Assembly (NCBI RefSeq): GCF_001457775.1
Contig: NZ_CYSG01000004.1
Coordinates: 248,001-312,000, forward strand
Length of the DNA: 64,000 bases
Source of the DNA: Phaeobacter sp. CECT 5382
Lineage (GTDB): Bacteria > Pseudomonadota > Alphaproteobacteria > Rhodobacterales > Rhodobacteraceae
Direction of reading: 5' to 3'
Positions 34,181-42,290 of this stretch are shown piece after piece. Under the pieces are notes generated by a model. That model searched no databases. It was not told the origin of the DNA and worked only from the letters and a program-made list of their open reading frames with translations. Made by a program: the position numbers and the translations under genes. How positions within the stretch are numbered: position 1 is the stretch's first letter; each line of letters begins with the position of its first letter.

Positions 34181-35437
34181 ATGGGGTTCAACCTACCTTG
34201 GCGCAAGACGCAGACCAGCAAAACCGAAGCCCGCGCAATTGCGGCCCCCGGCACCGGGGCTAGTGGAAACAAGGCCAGTGGAAACAAAGCCAGTGAAACC
34301 AAAGCCAGTGCTGCGGCCCGCATCCTGGCCTGGCAAAGCTCTGCCATGCCACGGTGGAGCGCGCGCGATACCACCTCGCTGACCCGGTTGGGGTTCATTG
34401 GCAACCCCATTGGTTTTCGAGCAGTACGCATGGTCGCCGAGGCCGCCGCTGCAGTGCCCCTTGTTTTGCAGGATGTCACGGAGCGCTATGAGACCCATCC
34501 GGTTTTAAACCTTGTGAACCGTCCCCACCCAGCGCAGACGGGGCAAGACTTTCTGGAAGCCCTGTTTGGCCATCTTCTGTTGACCGGCAATGCTTATGTT
34601 GAGGCCGTCAATGCAGAAGAAGACTGGCCCGATGAGCTGCACGTTTTACGCCCGGACCGGATGTCGATTGTCCCCGGGCCTGATGGCTGGCCACAGGCCT
34701 ATGATTATACAGTCGGCGCGCGCAAACATCGGTTCTTTTCAGATGGCGGCCGAAGTTCCATTCTGCATCTGAAAAACTTTCATCCGCAGGACGATCACTA
34801 TGGTCTGGCGCCGATGCAGGCGGCGGCGCTGGCATTGGATGTCCATAATGCTGCCACGCAATGGTCAAAGGGGCTTTTGGACAATGCAGCCCGTCCTTCA
34901 GGCGCATTGGTCTGGGCCGGGTCCGAAGGTCAGGGCATGATGTCTGATGATCAGTTCCGCCGCCTAAGTGACGAAATTGAAACGAATTTCCAGGGCGCGC
35001 GCAATGCTGGTCGTCCGATGGTTCTGGAAGGAGGGCTGGACTGGAAGCCAATGGGGTTTTCGCCTTCCGATATGGAGTTTCAAAAGACCAAGGAGGCCGC
35101 CGCGCGCGAAATTGCCCTAGCCTTTGGGGTTCCGCCGATGCTTTTGGGCCTGCCTGGGGATGCGGCCTATGCCAATTATCAGGAAGCAAATCGTGCCTTC
35201 TACCGGCTAACAGTTCTGCCTTTGGCGACGCGGGTGGCGGCCGGCCTGTCTGACTGGCTGTCAGGATTTGGCACCGAGACGCTGGTCCTGAAGCCGGATC
35301 TTGATCAGGTACCGGCCCTTGCCGAAGAACGCGACCGGCACTGGCGGCGGGTGTCGACTGCGGATTTCCTCAGCCCGGCCGAAAAACGCCGAATGCTGGG
35401 CCTTCCAGCCCTCAGTGAGGAGGAAACGGATGCCTGA
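34181..35437 (+). CDS. GTA portal protein (g3), HK97 family
   Basis: 418 residues from ATG 34181 with AAAGGAG 7 nt upstream. The HK97 portal core is evident: GFIGNPIGFRAVRMVAEAAA, FGHLLLTGNAYVEAV, LHLKNFHPQDDHYGLAPMQA and ALAFGVPPMLLGLPGDAAYA followed by NYQEANRAFYR. It forms the dodecameric DNA entry ring. The N-terminal ~45 residues carry a low-complexity ASGNKASGNKASETKAS repeat encoded by a 15-bp tandem triplication (34262-34306), outside the conserved fold. A 165-bp spacer separates it from g2. Confidence 0.92.
   Translation: MGFNLPWRKTQTSKTEARAIAAPGTGASGNKASGNKASETKASAAARILAWQSSAMPRWSARDTTSLTRLGFIGNPIGFRAVRMVAEAAAAVPLVLQDVTERYETHPVLNLVNRPHPAQTGQDFLEALFGHLLLTGNAYVEAVNAEEDWPDELHVLRPDRMSIVPGPDGWPQAYDYTVGARKHRFFSDGGRSSILHLKNFHPQDDHYGLAPMQAAALALDVHNAATQWSKGLLDNAARPSGALVWAGSEGQGMMSDDQFRRLSDEIETNFQGARNAGRPMVLEGGLDWKPMGFSPSDMEFQKTKEAAAREIALAFGVPPMLLGLPGDAAYANYQEANRAFYRLTVLPLATRVAAGLSDWLSGFGTETLVLKPDLDQVPALAEERDRHWRRVSTADFLSPAEKRRMLGLPALSEEETDA
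34262..34306 (+). repeat. in-frame 15-bp tandem triplication in the portal gene
   Basis: AGTGGAAACAAGGCC, AGTGGAAACAAAGCC and AGTGAAACCAAAGCC follow each other without gaps and encode three five-residue units (SGNKA, SGNKA, SETKA) in the N-terminal tail. Confidence 0.85.
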
Positions 35438-35648
35438 TAACCCAAGGCCGCCCTTTGACTGTGCCCCGGGCATGCGGCTGTCGGCGCATGAGCGGGTGAG
35501 CCAGATCCAGCTTGATACGCTTGGTCGACGGCAGGACCGTCTGGAACAGATGCTGGAACGGCTGGAGCGTCGGCTTTGGTTGACCGTTTATGGTGTGGCC
35601 GCCGTCATCCTGGCACAGGCATTTCAATCGATCATTGCAGCTCAATAG
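35430..35648 (+). CDS. GTA small membrane-anchored protein (g3.5)
   Basis: 72 residues from ATG 35430, overlapping the portal stop by 8 bp, with GGAGGAAACGG upstream. A short amphipathic helix (RRQDRLEQMLERLERRL) is followed by one hydrophobic segment WLTVYGVAAVILAQAFQSII. It occupies the place of RcGTA g3.5, a small protein of unclear role. Possible relation to membrane docking or assembly is speculation. Confidence 0.7.
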   Translation: MPDNPRPPFDCAPGMRLSAHERVSQIQLDTLGRRQDRLEQMLERLERRLWLTVYGVAAVILAQAFQSIIAAQ

Positions 35649-35680
35649 ACATAAGAACAACAGCTTATGCGAGGTACCTC

Positions 35681-36274
35681 ATGGAAGATGAGATCGAGTT
35701 CGAACATAAATTCGCAGGCTTCGGAGAGAGCCTTAAACTGGAGGCGGACAACACTATCCAAGGCTATGCCAGCCTGTTTGGTGAGCTTGACCAGGGCGGA
35801 GATATTGTCGCTGCAGGGGCCTATCAGGCCTCTTTACAGGCACTGACGGCCCGTGGCAGCCGGGTCAAGATGCTGTGGCAACATGATCCGGCGCAGCCCA
35901 TCGGGGTCTGGGACGAACTGCGTGAGGATGCGCGTGGGCTCTGGGTGAAGGGCCGCATCCTGACCGAGGTTGCACAGGGCGCCGAAGCAATGGCTCTGGT
36001 TACGGCAGGTGCGATCGAAGGTCTCTCGATTGGCTATCGTACCAAACGCGCTCGAAAGGGCGAAAACGGTGGCCGGATCTTGCAGGAGGTAGAACTGTGG
36101 GAGGTGTCGCTGGTGACCTTTCCAATGCTCCCCAGCGCGCGCCTCGCCGCCAAGACCAGCAACGAGGTTGACCATAGCCTTCGCGCCCTGGCCGCCCAGT
36201 TGCGCTTTGCTAGCCAGCAGTTGGCAGCGGAGACCGAAATCAACTCACCTTTCAAAACAGGACAGAGGCCATGA
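35681..36274 (+). CDS. GTA prohead protease (g4), HK97 family
   Basis: 197 residues from ATG 35681. Family motifs: IQGYASLFGELDQGGDIVAA, VKMLWQHDPAQPIGVWDEL (catalytic His in QHD), and LVTAGAIEGLSIGYRTKRAR with the serine nucleophile in GLSIGY, then VELWEVSLVTFPMLPSA. It matures the capsid by cleaving the N-terminal scaffolding part of g5 and itself. It overlaps g5 as ATGA (36271-36274). Confidence 0.93.
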   Translation: MEDEIEFEHKFAGFGESLKLEADNTIQGYASLFGELDQGGDIVAAGAYQASLQALTARGSRVKMLWQHDPAQPIGVWDELREDARGLWVKGRILTEVAQGAEAMALVTAGAIEGLSIGYRTKRARKGENGGRILQEVELWEVSLVTFPMLPSARLAAKTSNEVDHSLRALAAQLRFASQQLAAETEINSPFKTGQRP

Positions 36275-37452
36275 GCAAATGGGAAATCCCGGCCGGGGCT
36301 GCAGAGCCAGCACCTCTGGCGCAGGAAGTAACGCAGGCGTTTTCTGGGTTCATGCGTGAATTCAAGGGGTTTCAGGACGTCGTGAGGGATAAATTCAAAC
36401 AGACGGAAGAGCGAATGACCATGCTGGATCGGAAGACTTATCGTGCGGCACGCCCGCTTTTGGCGGCGGCAAACACCAGTGAAGCCCCGCATCAAAAGGC
36501 CTTTTGTGGCTATATCCGAACCGGAGATGATACCGCGTTGCGCAGCATCCTGCCTGAAAGCAAATCGCTGTCCACCGTCGTCAATAGCGATGGCGGTTAC
36601 CTGGTGGATCCGCAAACTGCGGATACGGTGAAATCGGTTTTGCAATCGACCGCTTCTATCCGGGCCGTCGCTTCGGTGGTAACGGTCGAGGCCACGTCTT
36701 TTGATGTACTGATCGACCATAGCGATACCGGTGCTGGCTGGGCCACGGAAACGGATCCGGCCGTGGAAACCGGCACACCGATGATTGACCGGATCACCAT
36801 TGCCCTGCACGAGTTGAGCGCCCTGCCCAAGGCCTCGCAGCGGTTGCTGGACGACAGCGCCTTTGACATCGAAACCTGGCTGGCCGGACGCATCGCCGAT
36901 AAGTTCTCGCGGGCAGAGGCCGCCGCCTTTGTCTCTGGCAACGGCGTCGACAAGCCCACGGGCATCCTGAGCCACCCGGCGGTGGACAATGACAGCTGGA
37001 GCTGGGGCAGTCTGGGTTATGTCGCAACCGGCGAGGACGGCGGCATCGGCGATGGCGATGCCATCATTGACCTGGTCTACGCATTGGGAGCGCAGTATCG
37101 CGCCAATGCCAGTTTTGTGATGAACTCCAAAACGGCCGGATTGATCCGCAAGCTCAAGGATGCCGATGGTCGCTTCCTGTGGTCTGATGGCCTGGCCGCC
37201 GGTGAACCCGCGCGCCTGCTTGGCTATCCGGTTCTGGTGGCCGAAGACATGCCGGATGTCGCCAGTGACAGCTTGGCGCTTGCCTTTGGCGATTTTGCCT
37301 CTGGCTACACCATTGCTGAACGCCCGGATCTGCGGGTGCTGCGTGATCCCTTCAGTGCCAAACCGCATGTGCTGTTTTACGCCACCAAACGGGTCGGCGG
37401 GGATGTTAGTGATTTTGCTGCCATCAAGCTGCTGAAATTCGGCCTGAGCTAA
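36271..37452 (+). CDS. GTA major capsid protein (g5), HK97 fold
   Basis: 393 residues. An N-terminal ~100-residue coiled delta domain (FSGFMREFKGFQDVVRDKFK) serves as scaffold and is expected to be removed by g4. The HK97 core starts near KSLSTVVNSDGGYLVDPQTA and continues with LPKASQRLLDDSAFDIETWL, AEAAAFVSGNGVDKPTGILS and SFVMNSKTAGLIRKLKDADG. It builds the small capsid that holds a few kilobases of host DNA. A strong GC hairpin lies immediately downstream. Confidence 0.95.
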   Translation: MSKWEIPAGAAEPAPLAQEVTQAFSGFMREFKGFQDVVRDKFKQTEERMTMLDRKTYRAARPLLAAANTSEAPHQKAFCGYIRTGDDTALRSILPESKSLSTVVNSDGGYLVDPQTADTVKSVLQSTASIRAVASVVTVEATSFDVLIDHSDTGAGWATETDPAVETGTPMIDRITIALHELSALPKASQRLLDDSAFDIETWLAGRIADKFSRAEAAAFVSGNGVDKPTGILSHPAVDNDSWSWGSLGYVATGEDGGIGDGDAIIDLVYALGAQYRANASFVMNSKTAGLIRKLKDADGRFLWSDGLAAGEPARLLGYPVLVAEDMPDVASDSLALAFGDFASGYTIAERPDLRVLRDPFSAKPHVLFYATKRVGGDVSDFAAIKLLKFGLS

Positions 37453-37466
37453 GGTTCAGGGCGAAG

Positions 37467-37490
37467 GGGGATCCGGCAGCCCGGATCCCC
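37467..37490 (+). promoter_or_regulatory. stable hairpin after the capsid gene, without T-tract
   Basis: GGGGATCCGG/CCGGATCCCC makes a perfect 10-bp stem with a four-base loop, 15 bp after the g5 stop. With no following U-run it is not a standard terminator. It more likely protects the capsid mRNA 3' end or attenuates read-through, which is inferred. Confidence 0.6.
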
Positions 37491-37617
37491 AGCGGGTGCG
37501 CATATTACAGTTTTCTGCCGTCTAGCTGCTCCCCCTCCGTCCGAGCGGCAGGAAATCATGCGTGCCCGCTGAACCAATCTGGGACACCCCGGGGATTCCG
37601 AGCCTGCGGAGATGATA

Positions 37618-38232
37618 ATGATGTTAAGCGAAGTGACGCCGGTGCCAGATGCGGCGCTGCCGTTGGAGGCCTTCAAGGCGCACCTGCGGCTGGGAACCGG
37701 GTTTGGCGAAAGTGGTTTGCAAGATACGGTGCTGATTGGATTTTTGCGGGCCTCTCTGGCCGCAATCGAAAAGCGAACTGGCAAGGCGCTGTTGCAACGG
37801 GATTTTCTTTGGTCGGTGACGCGGCTGCGACGTCTTGATGTGATCGAGATGCCGCTCGCGCCGGTGACAGGGATCGTCAGTCTGAAAAAGGTCGCTGATC
37901 AAAACGGCGAAACAGCGCTGAACACCAGCGACTTTTGGCTGGAACAGGACAGCCAGACGCCCAGGCTGCATAGCAAATGCGGAAGTTTTACAGCGCTTGC
38001 GACTGGTACCCATCTTGAGGTGGGGTTTACTGGCGGCATGGCGGCGGATTGGGACGCGTTGCCCTCGGATATGGCGCAGGCGGTGTTGATGTTGGCGGCG
38101 CATTACTATGAGTACCGCGAGGATACGGCCCTGCATGGCGGCTGCATGCCCTTTGGGGTGGCCAGCCTGATCGAACGATATCGCTTGTTGCGGATCTCTG
38201 CGGGGGCGCAGTCAGCTGGGGCTTTGTCATGA
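37618..38232 (+). CDS. GTA head-tail connector / adaptor (g6)
   Basis: 204 residues from the ATG at 37618 (GGAG six bases upstream; ATGs at 37612 and 37621 are also in frame). LPLEAFKAHLRLGTGFGESG, then FLRASLAAIEKRTGKALLQR and VFTGG-like segment VGFTGGMAADWDALPSDMAQ with LMLAAHYYEYRED, identify the phiE125 gp8/HK97 gp6-like connector family. It bridges portal and tail. The unusually long 165-bp leader before it contains the capsid hairpin. Confidence 0.9.
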   Translation: MMLSEVTPVPDAALPLEAFKAHLRLGTGFGESGLQDTVLIGFLRASLAAIEKRTGKALLQRDFLWSVTRLRRLDVIEMPLAPVTGIVSLKKVADQNGETALNTSDFWLEQDSQTPRLHSKCGSFTALATGTHLEVGFTGGMAADWDALPSDMAQAVLMLAAHYYEYREDTALHGGCMPFGVASLIERYRLLRISAGAQSAGALS

Positions 38233-38573
38233 CCACGGCGCAGATGCGGCTCAATCGCAAGCTGGTATTGGAAGATCCGCAACGGATCAGTGACGGCTCC
38301 GGTGGTTATAGCGAAGCCTGGACTCCGCTGGGTGAGATCTGGGCGCAGATGGCGCCGCTAAGTGGGCGCACCTCGGGCCAGGAAGGCGCAAGCCTGTCAC
38401 TGCAACGCTATCGTATCACGCTGCGGGCTAGCCCGGTTGTATCACTGTCGCGCCCGCGTCCGGGGCAGCGGTTTCGTGAAGAGACACGCCTGTTTCGGAT
38501 CGAGACCGTCCGCGAGGCCGACGCATCCGGGCGCTATCTCGCTTGTCAGTGCCTTGAGGAGGTTGCGCCATGA
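38229..38573 (+). CDS. GTA head-tail joining (head closure) protein (g7)
   Basis: 114 residues overlapping g6 by ATGA. LNRKLVLEDPQRISDGSGGY, EAWTPLGEIWAQMAPLSGRT and RFREETRLFRIETVREAD are typical of SPP1 gp16/HK97-type head closure (stopper) proteins. Confidence 0.88.
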   Translation: MTTAQMRLNRKLVLEDPQRISDGSGGYSEAWTPLGEIWAQMAPLSGRTSGQEGASLSLQRYRITLRASPVVSLSRPRPGQRFREETRLFRIETVREADASGRYLACQCLEEVAP

Positions 38574-38977
38574 CCTATGCGCTTTCTGCTGGGCTGCAGC
38601 AGGCGATTTATGCGCATTTGCGCGCTGACGCAGGCCTTACAGCGCTTTTGGGGGATGCGCTGTTTGATGCCATGCCCACCGGGGCATTGCCACCGATCTA
38701 TGCAGTGCTTGGCGCCGAAGAGGTGCTGGACAGATCTGACGCCAGCGGGGCAGCCGCGCGGCACCGGTTCAGCATCAGTGTATTTACCAGTTCAGCCGGT
38801 TTTGCTGCTGCCAAAGAGGTGGGCGGTGCGATCAGTGATGCCCTGGCGGAGCCATCCCTGACGCTGACGCGCGGGCGGCTGGTGGGCATCTGGTTTGAGC
38901 GCGCCACGGCACAGCGTCTGGACGATGGCGGTCGCAGTATCTCGATGCGCTTTACCGCTCATCTTGAAGACGACTGA
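38570..38977 (+). CDS. GTA tail terminator, DUF3168 family (g8)
   Basis: 135 residues overlapping g7 by ATGA. The family pattern LQQAIYAHLRADAGLTALLG, then IYAVLGAEEVLDRSDASG, HRFSISVFTSSAGFAAAKEV and SISMRFTAHLED are clear. Tail terminator proteins cap the tail tube and join it to the head. Confidence 0.9.
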   Translation: MTYALSAGLQQAIYAHLRADAGLTALLGDALFDAMPTGALPPIYAVLGAEEVLDRSDASGAAARHRFSISVFTSSAGFAAAKEVGGAISDALAEPSLTLTRGRLVGIWFERATAQRLDDGGRSISMRFTAHLEDD

Positions 38978-39035
38978 AGGCCAAACGGCGGGCGTGCAAA
39001 CACGGCCCAAGATATGACAAAACTGGAGAAACACC

Positions 39036-39449
39036 ATGGGTGCGCAAAACGGCAAGGATCTGTTGATCAAGGTGGATATGACCGGCGACGGTCAGTTCGA
39101 AACACTGGCAGGGCTTCGCGCCACACGGATCAGTTTTAACGCGGAAAGCGTTGATGTGACCAGTCTGGAAAGTCAGGGAGGCTGGCGTGAATTACTCGCC
39201 GGCGCCGGGGTGCGCTCTGCCAGTATCACCGGCTCAGGAATCTTTCGCGATGAGACCACCGATGAACGGGCTCGTCAGCTGTTCTTTGATGGCATTACCC
39301 CGGATTTTCAGATGGTGATCCCGGATTTCGGCATTGTCGAGGGGGCGTTTCAAGTGACAGCGCTGGAATACATCGGCTCTCACAATGGGGAAGCCACCTA
39401 TGAGTTGTCACTGGCCAGCGGCGGTGCGCTGACCTTTACAGCGGTCTGA
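39036..39449 (+). CDS. GTA major tail tube protein (g9)
   Basis: 137 residues, TP901-1-like tail tube family: MGAQNGKDLLIKVDMTGDGQ, LRATRISFNAESVDVTSLES and ITGSGIFRDETTDERARQLF, ending ATYELSLASGGALTFTAV. It polymerises into the tail tube. Preceded by a 58-bp spacer with GGAGAAAC near the start. Confidence 0.92.
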   Translation: MGAQNGKDLLIKVDMTGDGQFETLAGLRATRISFNAESVDVTSLESQGGWRELLAGAGVRSASITGSGIFRDETTDERARQLFFDGITPDFQMVIPDFGIVEGAFQVTALEYIGSHNGEATYELSLASGGALTFTAV

Positions 39450-39453
39450 GCCG

Positions 39454-39819
39454 GTGAAGATGCCCGGTGAGACACATTTCGAAAATCCCTGGCGCGGTGA
39501 GGTCACACTGGTGATAGACCAGCGGCCCCAAAAGATGCGGCTGACGTTGGGCGCTTTGGCGCAATTGGAGGCGCATTTGGGGACGGGGTCCTTGGTGGAT
39601 CTGGTCCGCCGTTTTGAGCAGGGGCAGTTTTCTGCACGCGATATTCTGGCGCTTCTGGCCGCAGGTCTGTCAGGTGGTGGTTGCGACATCTCTGCGACAG
39701 ATCTGGCCCGCGCCGAGATCGAAGGCGGCGCCGTGGCGGCTGCCCGCGCGGCAGCTGAATTGCTGGCGCGCAGTTTTTCGCTGCCTGGCAGCACACGCGA
39801 GGCGGCAGAGTGCGCCTAG
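39454..39819 (+). CDS. GTA family protein, putative tail assembly chaperone part (g10)
   Basis: 121 residues from GTG 39454; ATG 39460 is equally possible. HFENPWRGEVTLVIDQRPQK and LTLGALAQLEAHLGTGSLVD are characteristic of the gene transfer agent family protein that follows the tail tube gene. By position and its overlap with the next small gene it resembles the G/GT chaperone pair of siphophages. The overlap with the downstream gene is 10 bp. Confidence 0.85.
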   Translation: MKMPGETHFENPWRGEVTLVIDQRPQKMRLTLGALAQLEAHLGTGSLVDLVRRFEQGQFSARDILALLAAGLSGGGCDISATDLARAEIEGGAVAAARAAAELLARSFSLPGSTREAAECA

Positions 39820-40031
39820 ATCTGGACCCAAAAGGTCTGGACTGGCCCGGCCTGATGCGGGCCGGGATCACTGGGTTACGACTGCAGCCGGCGCAGTTCT
39901 GGGAGCTGACACCGGTGGAGCTGAGATTGCTGCTGGGACAGGGCGCGGGAACCGGCGCCATGGACCGGTCAGGACTGCAAGATCTGATGGCATCTTTTCC
40001 GGATGGGCCGCAGGCAAGCGCTAGCGACTAG
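39810..40031 (+). CDS. GTA tail assembly chaperone-like small protein (g10.1)
   Basis: 73 residues from GTG 39810. LDWPGLMRAGITGLRLQPAQ and FWELTPVELRLLLGQG are typical of the phage TAC family (rcc01693-like) in RcGTA clusters. It probably helps load the tape measure protein g11. The reading frame differs from g10, and no obvious slippery heptamer was found in the 10-bp overlap. Confidence 0.85.
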   Translation: MRLDLDPKGLDWPGLMRAGITGLRLQPAQFWELTPVELRLLLGQGAGTGAMDRSGLQDLMASFPDGPQASASD

Positions 40032-40036
40032 ATCCT

Positions 40037-40055
40037 CGCCCGCCGCGCGCGGGCG
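40037..40055 (+). promoter_or_regulatory. GC hairpin between g10.1 and g11
   Basis: CGCCCGC/GCGGGCG forms a 7-bp stem with a short GC-rich loop, 6 bp after the g10.1 stop and 40 bp before g11. No T-tract follows. Probably an RNA stability or translational-insulation element. Confidence 0.45.
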
Positions 40056-40094
40056 GTAAAACTTCCTATTCAAAGGCAAAGCGAGAGGCGTGAT

Positions 40095-40754
40095 ATGGCG
40101 GATAACAATGACATCGCATCCCTGGAATTGCAGAGCGAAGCCCTTGGTGACTCGCTTGGGGATGCTGCCGGGATGGCGGCGAGTTTTGAATCCGAGCTGC
40201 GCCGTGTCCGCGACGCATTTGAGGCCACGGGAAAAGATGTCGAAACGCTGGAACGTGGCCTTTCCAAGGGGTTGCGGCGCGCTTTTGAAGGTGTGGTCTT
40301 TGATGGCCAAAGCCTGTCCTCGGCACTGGACACGCTGGCACGCTCGCTGGTGAACACCACCTATAATGCCGCGATCAAACCGGTGACGGATCAGGTCGGT
40401 GGGCTGATTTCCAGCGGTGTGGGCGATCTGATTGGCAGCCTGTTGCCCTTTGCCAATGGGGCTGCCTTTTCGCAGGGGCGTGTCATGCCCTTTGCCCGGG
40501 GCGGCGTCGTGAGCTCTCCAACAAGTTTCCCGATGCGGGGCGGCACTGGCCTGATGGGCGAAGCTGGCCCCGAAGCCATCCTGCCGCTGAGCCGTGGTGC
40601 TGACGGATCGCTCGGAGTGCGCAGCCAGGGTGGCGGCACGGTCAATCTGGTGATGAATGTCACCACTCCAGATGTTCAGGGGTTTGCGCGCAGCCGGGGC
40701 CAGATCGCGGCCCAGATGAGCCGTGCGCTGAGCCGTGGCAATCGTAACCGCTGA
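40095..40754 (+). CDS. GTA tail tape measure protein (g11)
   Basis: 219 residues. IASLELQSEALGDSLGDAAG and FDGQSLSSALDTLARSLVNT lead to the phage tape-measure C-terminal motif FARGGVVSSPTSFPMRGGTG and LMGEAGPEAILPLSRGADG, ending in an Arg-rich tail. The short length fits the very short GTA tail compared with phage tape measures. Tape length sets tail length. Confidence 0.92.
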   Translation: MADNNDIASLELQSEALGDSLGDAAGMAASFESELRRVRDAFEATGKDVETLERGLSKGLRRAFEGVVFDGQSLSSALDTLARSLVNTTYNAAIKPVTDQVGGLISSGVGDLIGSLLPFANGAAFSQGRVMPFARGGVVSSPTSFPMRGGTGLMGEAGPEAILPLSRGADGSLGVRSQGGGTVNLVMNVTTPDVQGFARSRGQIAAQMSRALSRGNRNR

Positions 40755-40770
40755 TATTGGAGGGATAGCA

Positions 40771-41403
40771 ATGAATTTCCACGAAATCCGATTTCCTGCC
40801 TCGTTGAGCTTTGGTTCCATCGGTGGGCCTGAACGGCGCACAGATATTGTGACGCTGGCCAATGGTCACGAGGAACGCAACACCCCCTGGGCCCATGCAC
40901 GCCGCCGGTATGATGCCGGACTGGGCCTGCGCTCGCTGGATGATATTGAGGTGCTGATCGCATTCTTCGAAGCACGTCAGGGTCAGATCTACGGGTTTCG
41001 CTGGAAGGACTGGTCAGATTTCAAATCTGCCCGACCCACGGCCGAGATCGATTTTCGCGACCAGCTGATTGCCACCGGCGACGGTGTGACGACCCGCTTT
41101 CAGTTGGCCAAAACCTATCGGTCGGGCACGGTTGGCTATCAGCGCCCGATCAGCAAACCGGTCGCAGGGACGCTGCGGCTGGGCCTTGGTCAGGAAGAGT
41201 TGCAAGAAGATATCGACTTCACGCTCGACAGCACCACCGGGGAGGTCACGTTGAGCCACCCGCCGGAACAGGGGATCGAGCTGGTGGCGGGCTTTGAGTT
41301 TGACGTGCCGGTTCGGTTTGACACCGACCGTATTGCCACCAGTGTCGCCTCCTTTCAGGCCGGGGATGTGCCGGATGTGCCGGTTGTCGAGGTGCGTGTG
41401 TAA
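40771..41403 (+). CDS. GTA distal tail protein, DUF2460/TIGR02217 (g12)
   Basis: 210 residues from ATG 40771 with GGAGGGA upstream. Signature stretches: FHEIRFPASLSFGSIGGPER, NTPWAHARRRYDAGLGLRSL, FFEARQGQIYGFRWKDWSDF and FDVPVRFDTDRIATSVASFQ. It forms the ring joining tail tube and baseplate. Stop and next start overlap (TAATG). Confidence 0.93.
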   Translation: MNFHEIRFPASLSFGSIGGPERRTDIVTLANGHEERNTPWAHARRRYDAGLGLRSLDDIEVLIAFFEARQGQIYGFRWKDWSDFKSARPTAEIDFRDQLIATGDGVTTRFQLAKTYRSGTVGYQRPISKPVAGTLRLGLGQEELQEDIDFTLDSTTGEVTLSHPPEQGIELVAGFEFDVPVRFDTDRIATSVASFQAGDVPDVPVVEVRV

Positions 41404-42290
41404 TGGCAGGCGCGAATGAAGGGTTTCTGGCCCATGTCAAAACCGGGGTGACGAGCCTGTGCCGGTGCTGGGGGCTGACCCGGCGCGATGGGGGTATGTT
41501 TGGCTTTACTGATCATGATCGGGATCTCAGCTTTGAGGGATGGCAGTTCAAGGCAGGCACGGGTCTTTCAGCGCGGGCTTTGGAACAGGCCACAGGTTTG
41601 AGTGTCGACAATTCCGAGGCTCAGGGGGCGCTCAGCGATGCCTCTGTGCGCGAAGAAGACATCCAGGCCGGTCGTTTTGACGGTGCTGATCTGATCTGTT
41701 GGCAGGTCAATTGGCAGGATGTTTCGACACGCATGCTGCAGTTTCGCGGATCGATCGGTGAGCTGCGCAGAGCCGGTGGCGCCTTTGAGGCCGAGTTGCG
41801 CGGGTTGACCGAAGCCTTGAACCGTCCTTTGGGGCGGATCTACCAAAAACCCTGTACCGCTGTTCTGGGGGATGCGACCTGTCGTTTTGATCTCGACAAG
41901 CCCGGGTACGGTTTCGAAGGACCGGTGGAAAAGATCACACCGGCGGGGGCCTTGGAATGGCAGGGGCTCAACGGCTTTGAGCCGGGGTGGTTCACGGCCG
42001 GACGCCTTTCGGTTCTGTCTGGCGCCGCTGCGGGGCTGTGGCGGAGCATCAAACGGGATCAGCATTTTGGCGCGGACCGGAGCATAACCCTTTGGGAGCC
42101 GCTGCGGATGGGCCTTGAGACGGGCGATGTGGTGCGGCTGGAAGCAGGTTGTGACAAGCGTCTGCAGAGCTGTCGGCTCAAATTCAACAATCTGATGAAC
42201 TATCAGGGGTTCCCCGACATCCCCGGCGAAGACTGGGTGATGGCAGTACCCAAAAACAAGGGCTCCAATACCGGAGGCAGCCGCAGATGA
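41403..42290 (+). CDS. GTA baseplate hub protein, DUF2163/TIGR02218 (g13)
   Basis: 295 residues: TSLCRCWGLTRRDGGMFGFT, DHDRDLSFEGWQFKAGTGL, IGELRRAGGAFEAELRGLTE and the C-terminal BR0599 segment LEAGCDKRLQSCRLKFNNLM then NYQGFPDIPGEDW. Conserved cysteines occur in KPCTAVLGDATCRF and in GCDKRLQSC. In the RcGTA particle the hub is reported to hold an iron-sulphur cluster, and these residues are the natural ligands; that is from memory of the family. It overlaps g14 by ATGA. Confidence 0.93.
   Translation: MAGANEGFLAHVKTGVTSLCRCWGLTRRDGGMFGFTDHDRDLSFEGWQFKAGTGLSARALEQATGLSVDNSEAQGALSDASVREEDIQAGRFDGADLICWQVNWQDVSTRMLQFRGSIGELRRAGGAFEAELRGLTEALNRPLGRIYQKPCTAVLGDATCRFDLDKPGYGFEGPVEKITPAGALEWQGLNGFEPGWFTAGRLSVLSGAAAGLWRSIKRDQHFGADRSITLWEPLRMGLETGDVVRLEAGCDKRLQSCRLKFNNLMNYQGFPDIPGEDWVMAVPKNKGSNTGGSRR

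Noticed and set aside
36034-37368. 444-codon open frame on the minus strand
   Set aside because: It is antisense to the GTA protease and capsid genes, which have clear HK97-family signatures.
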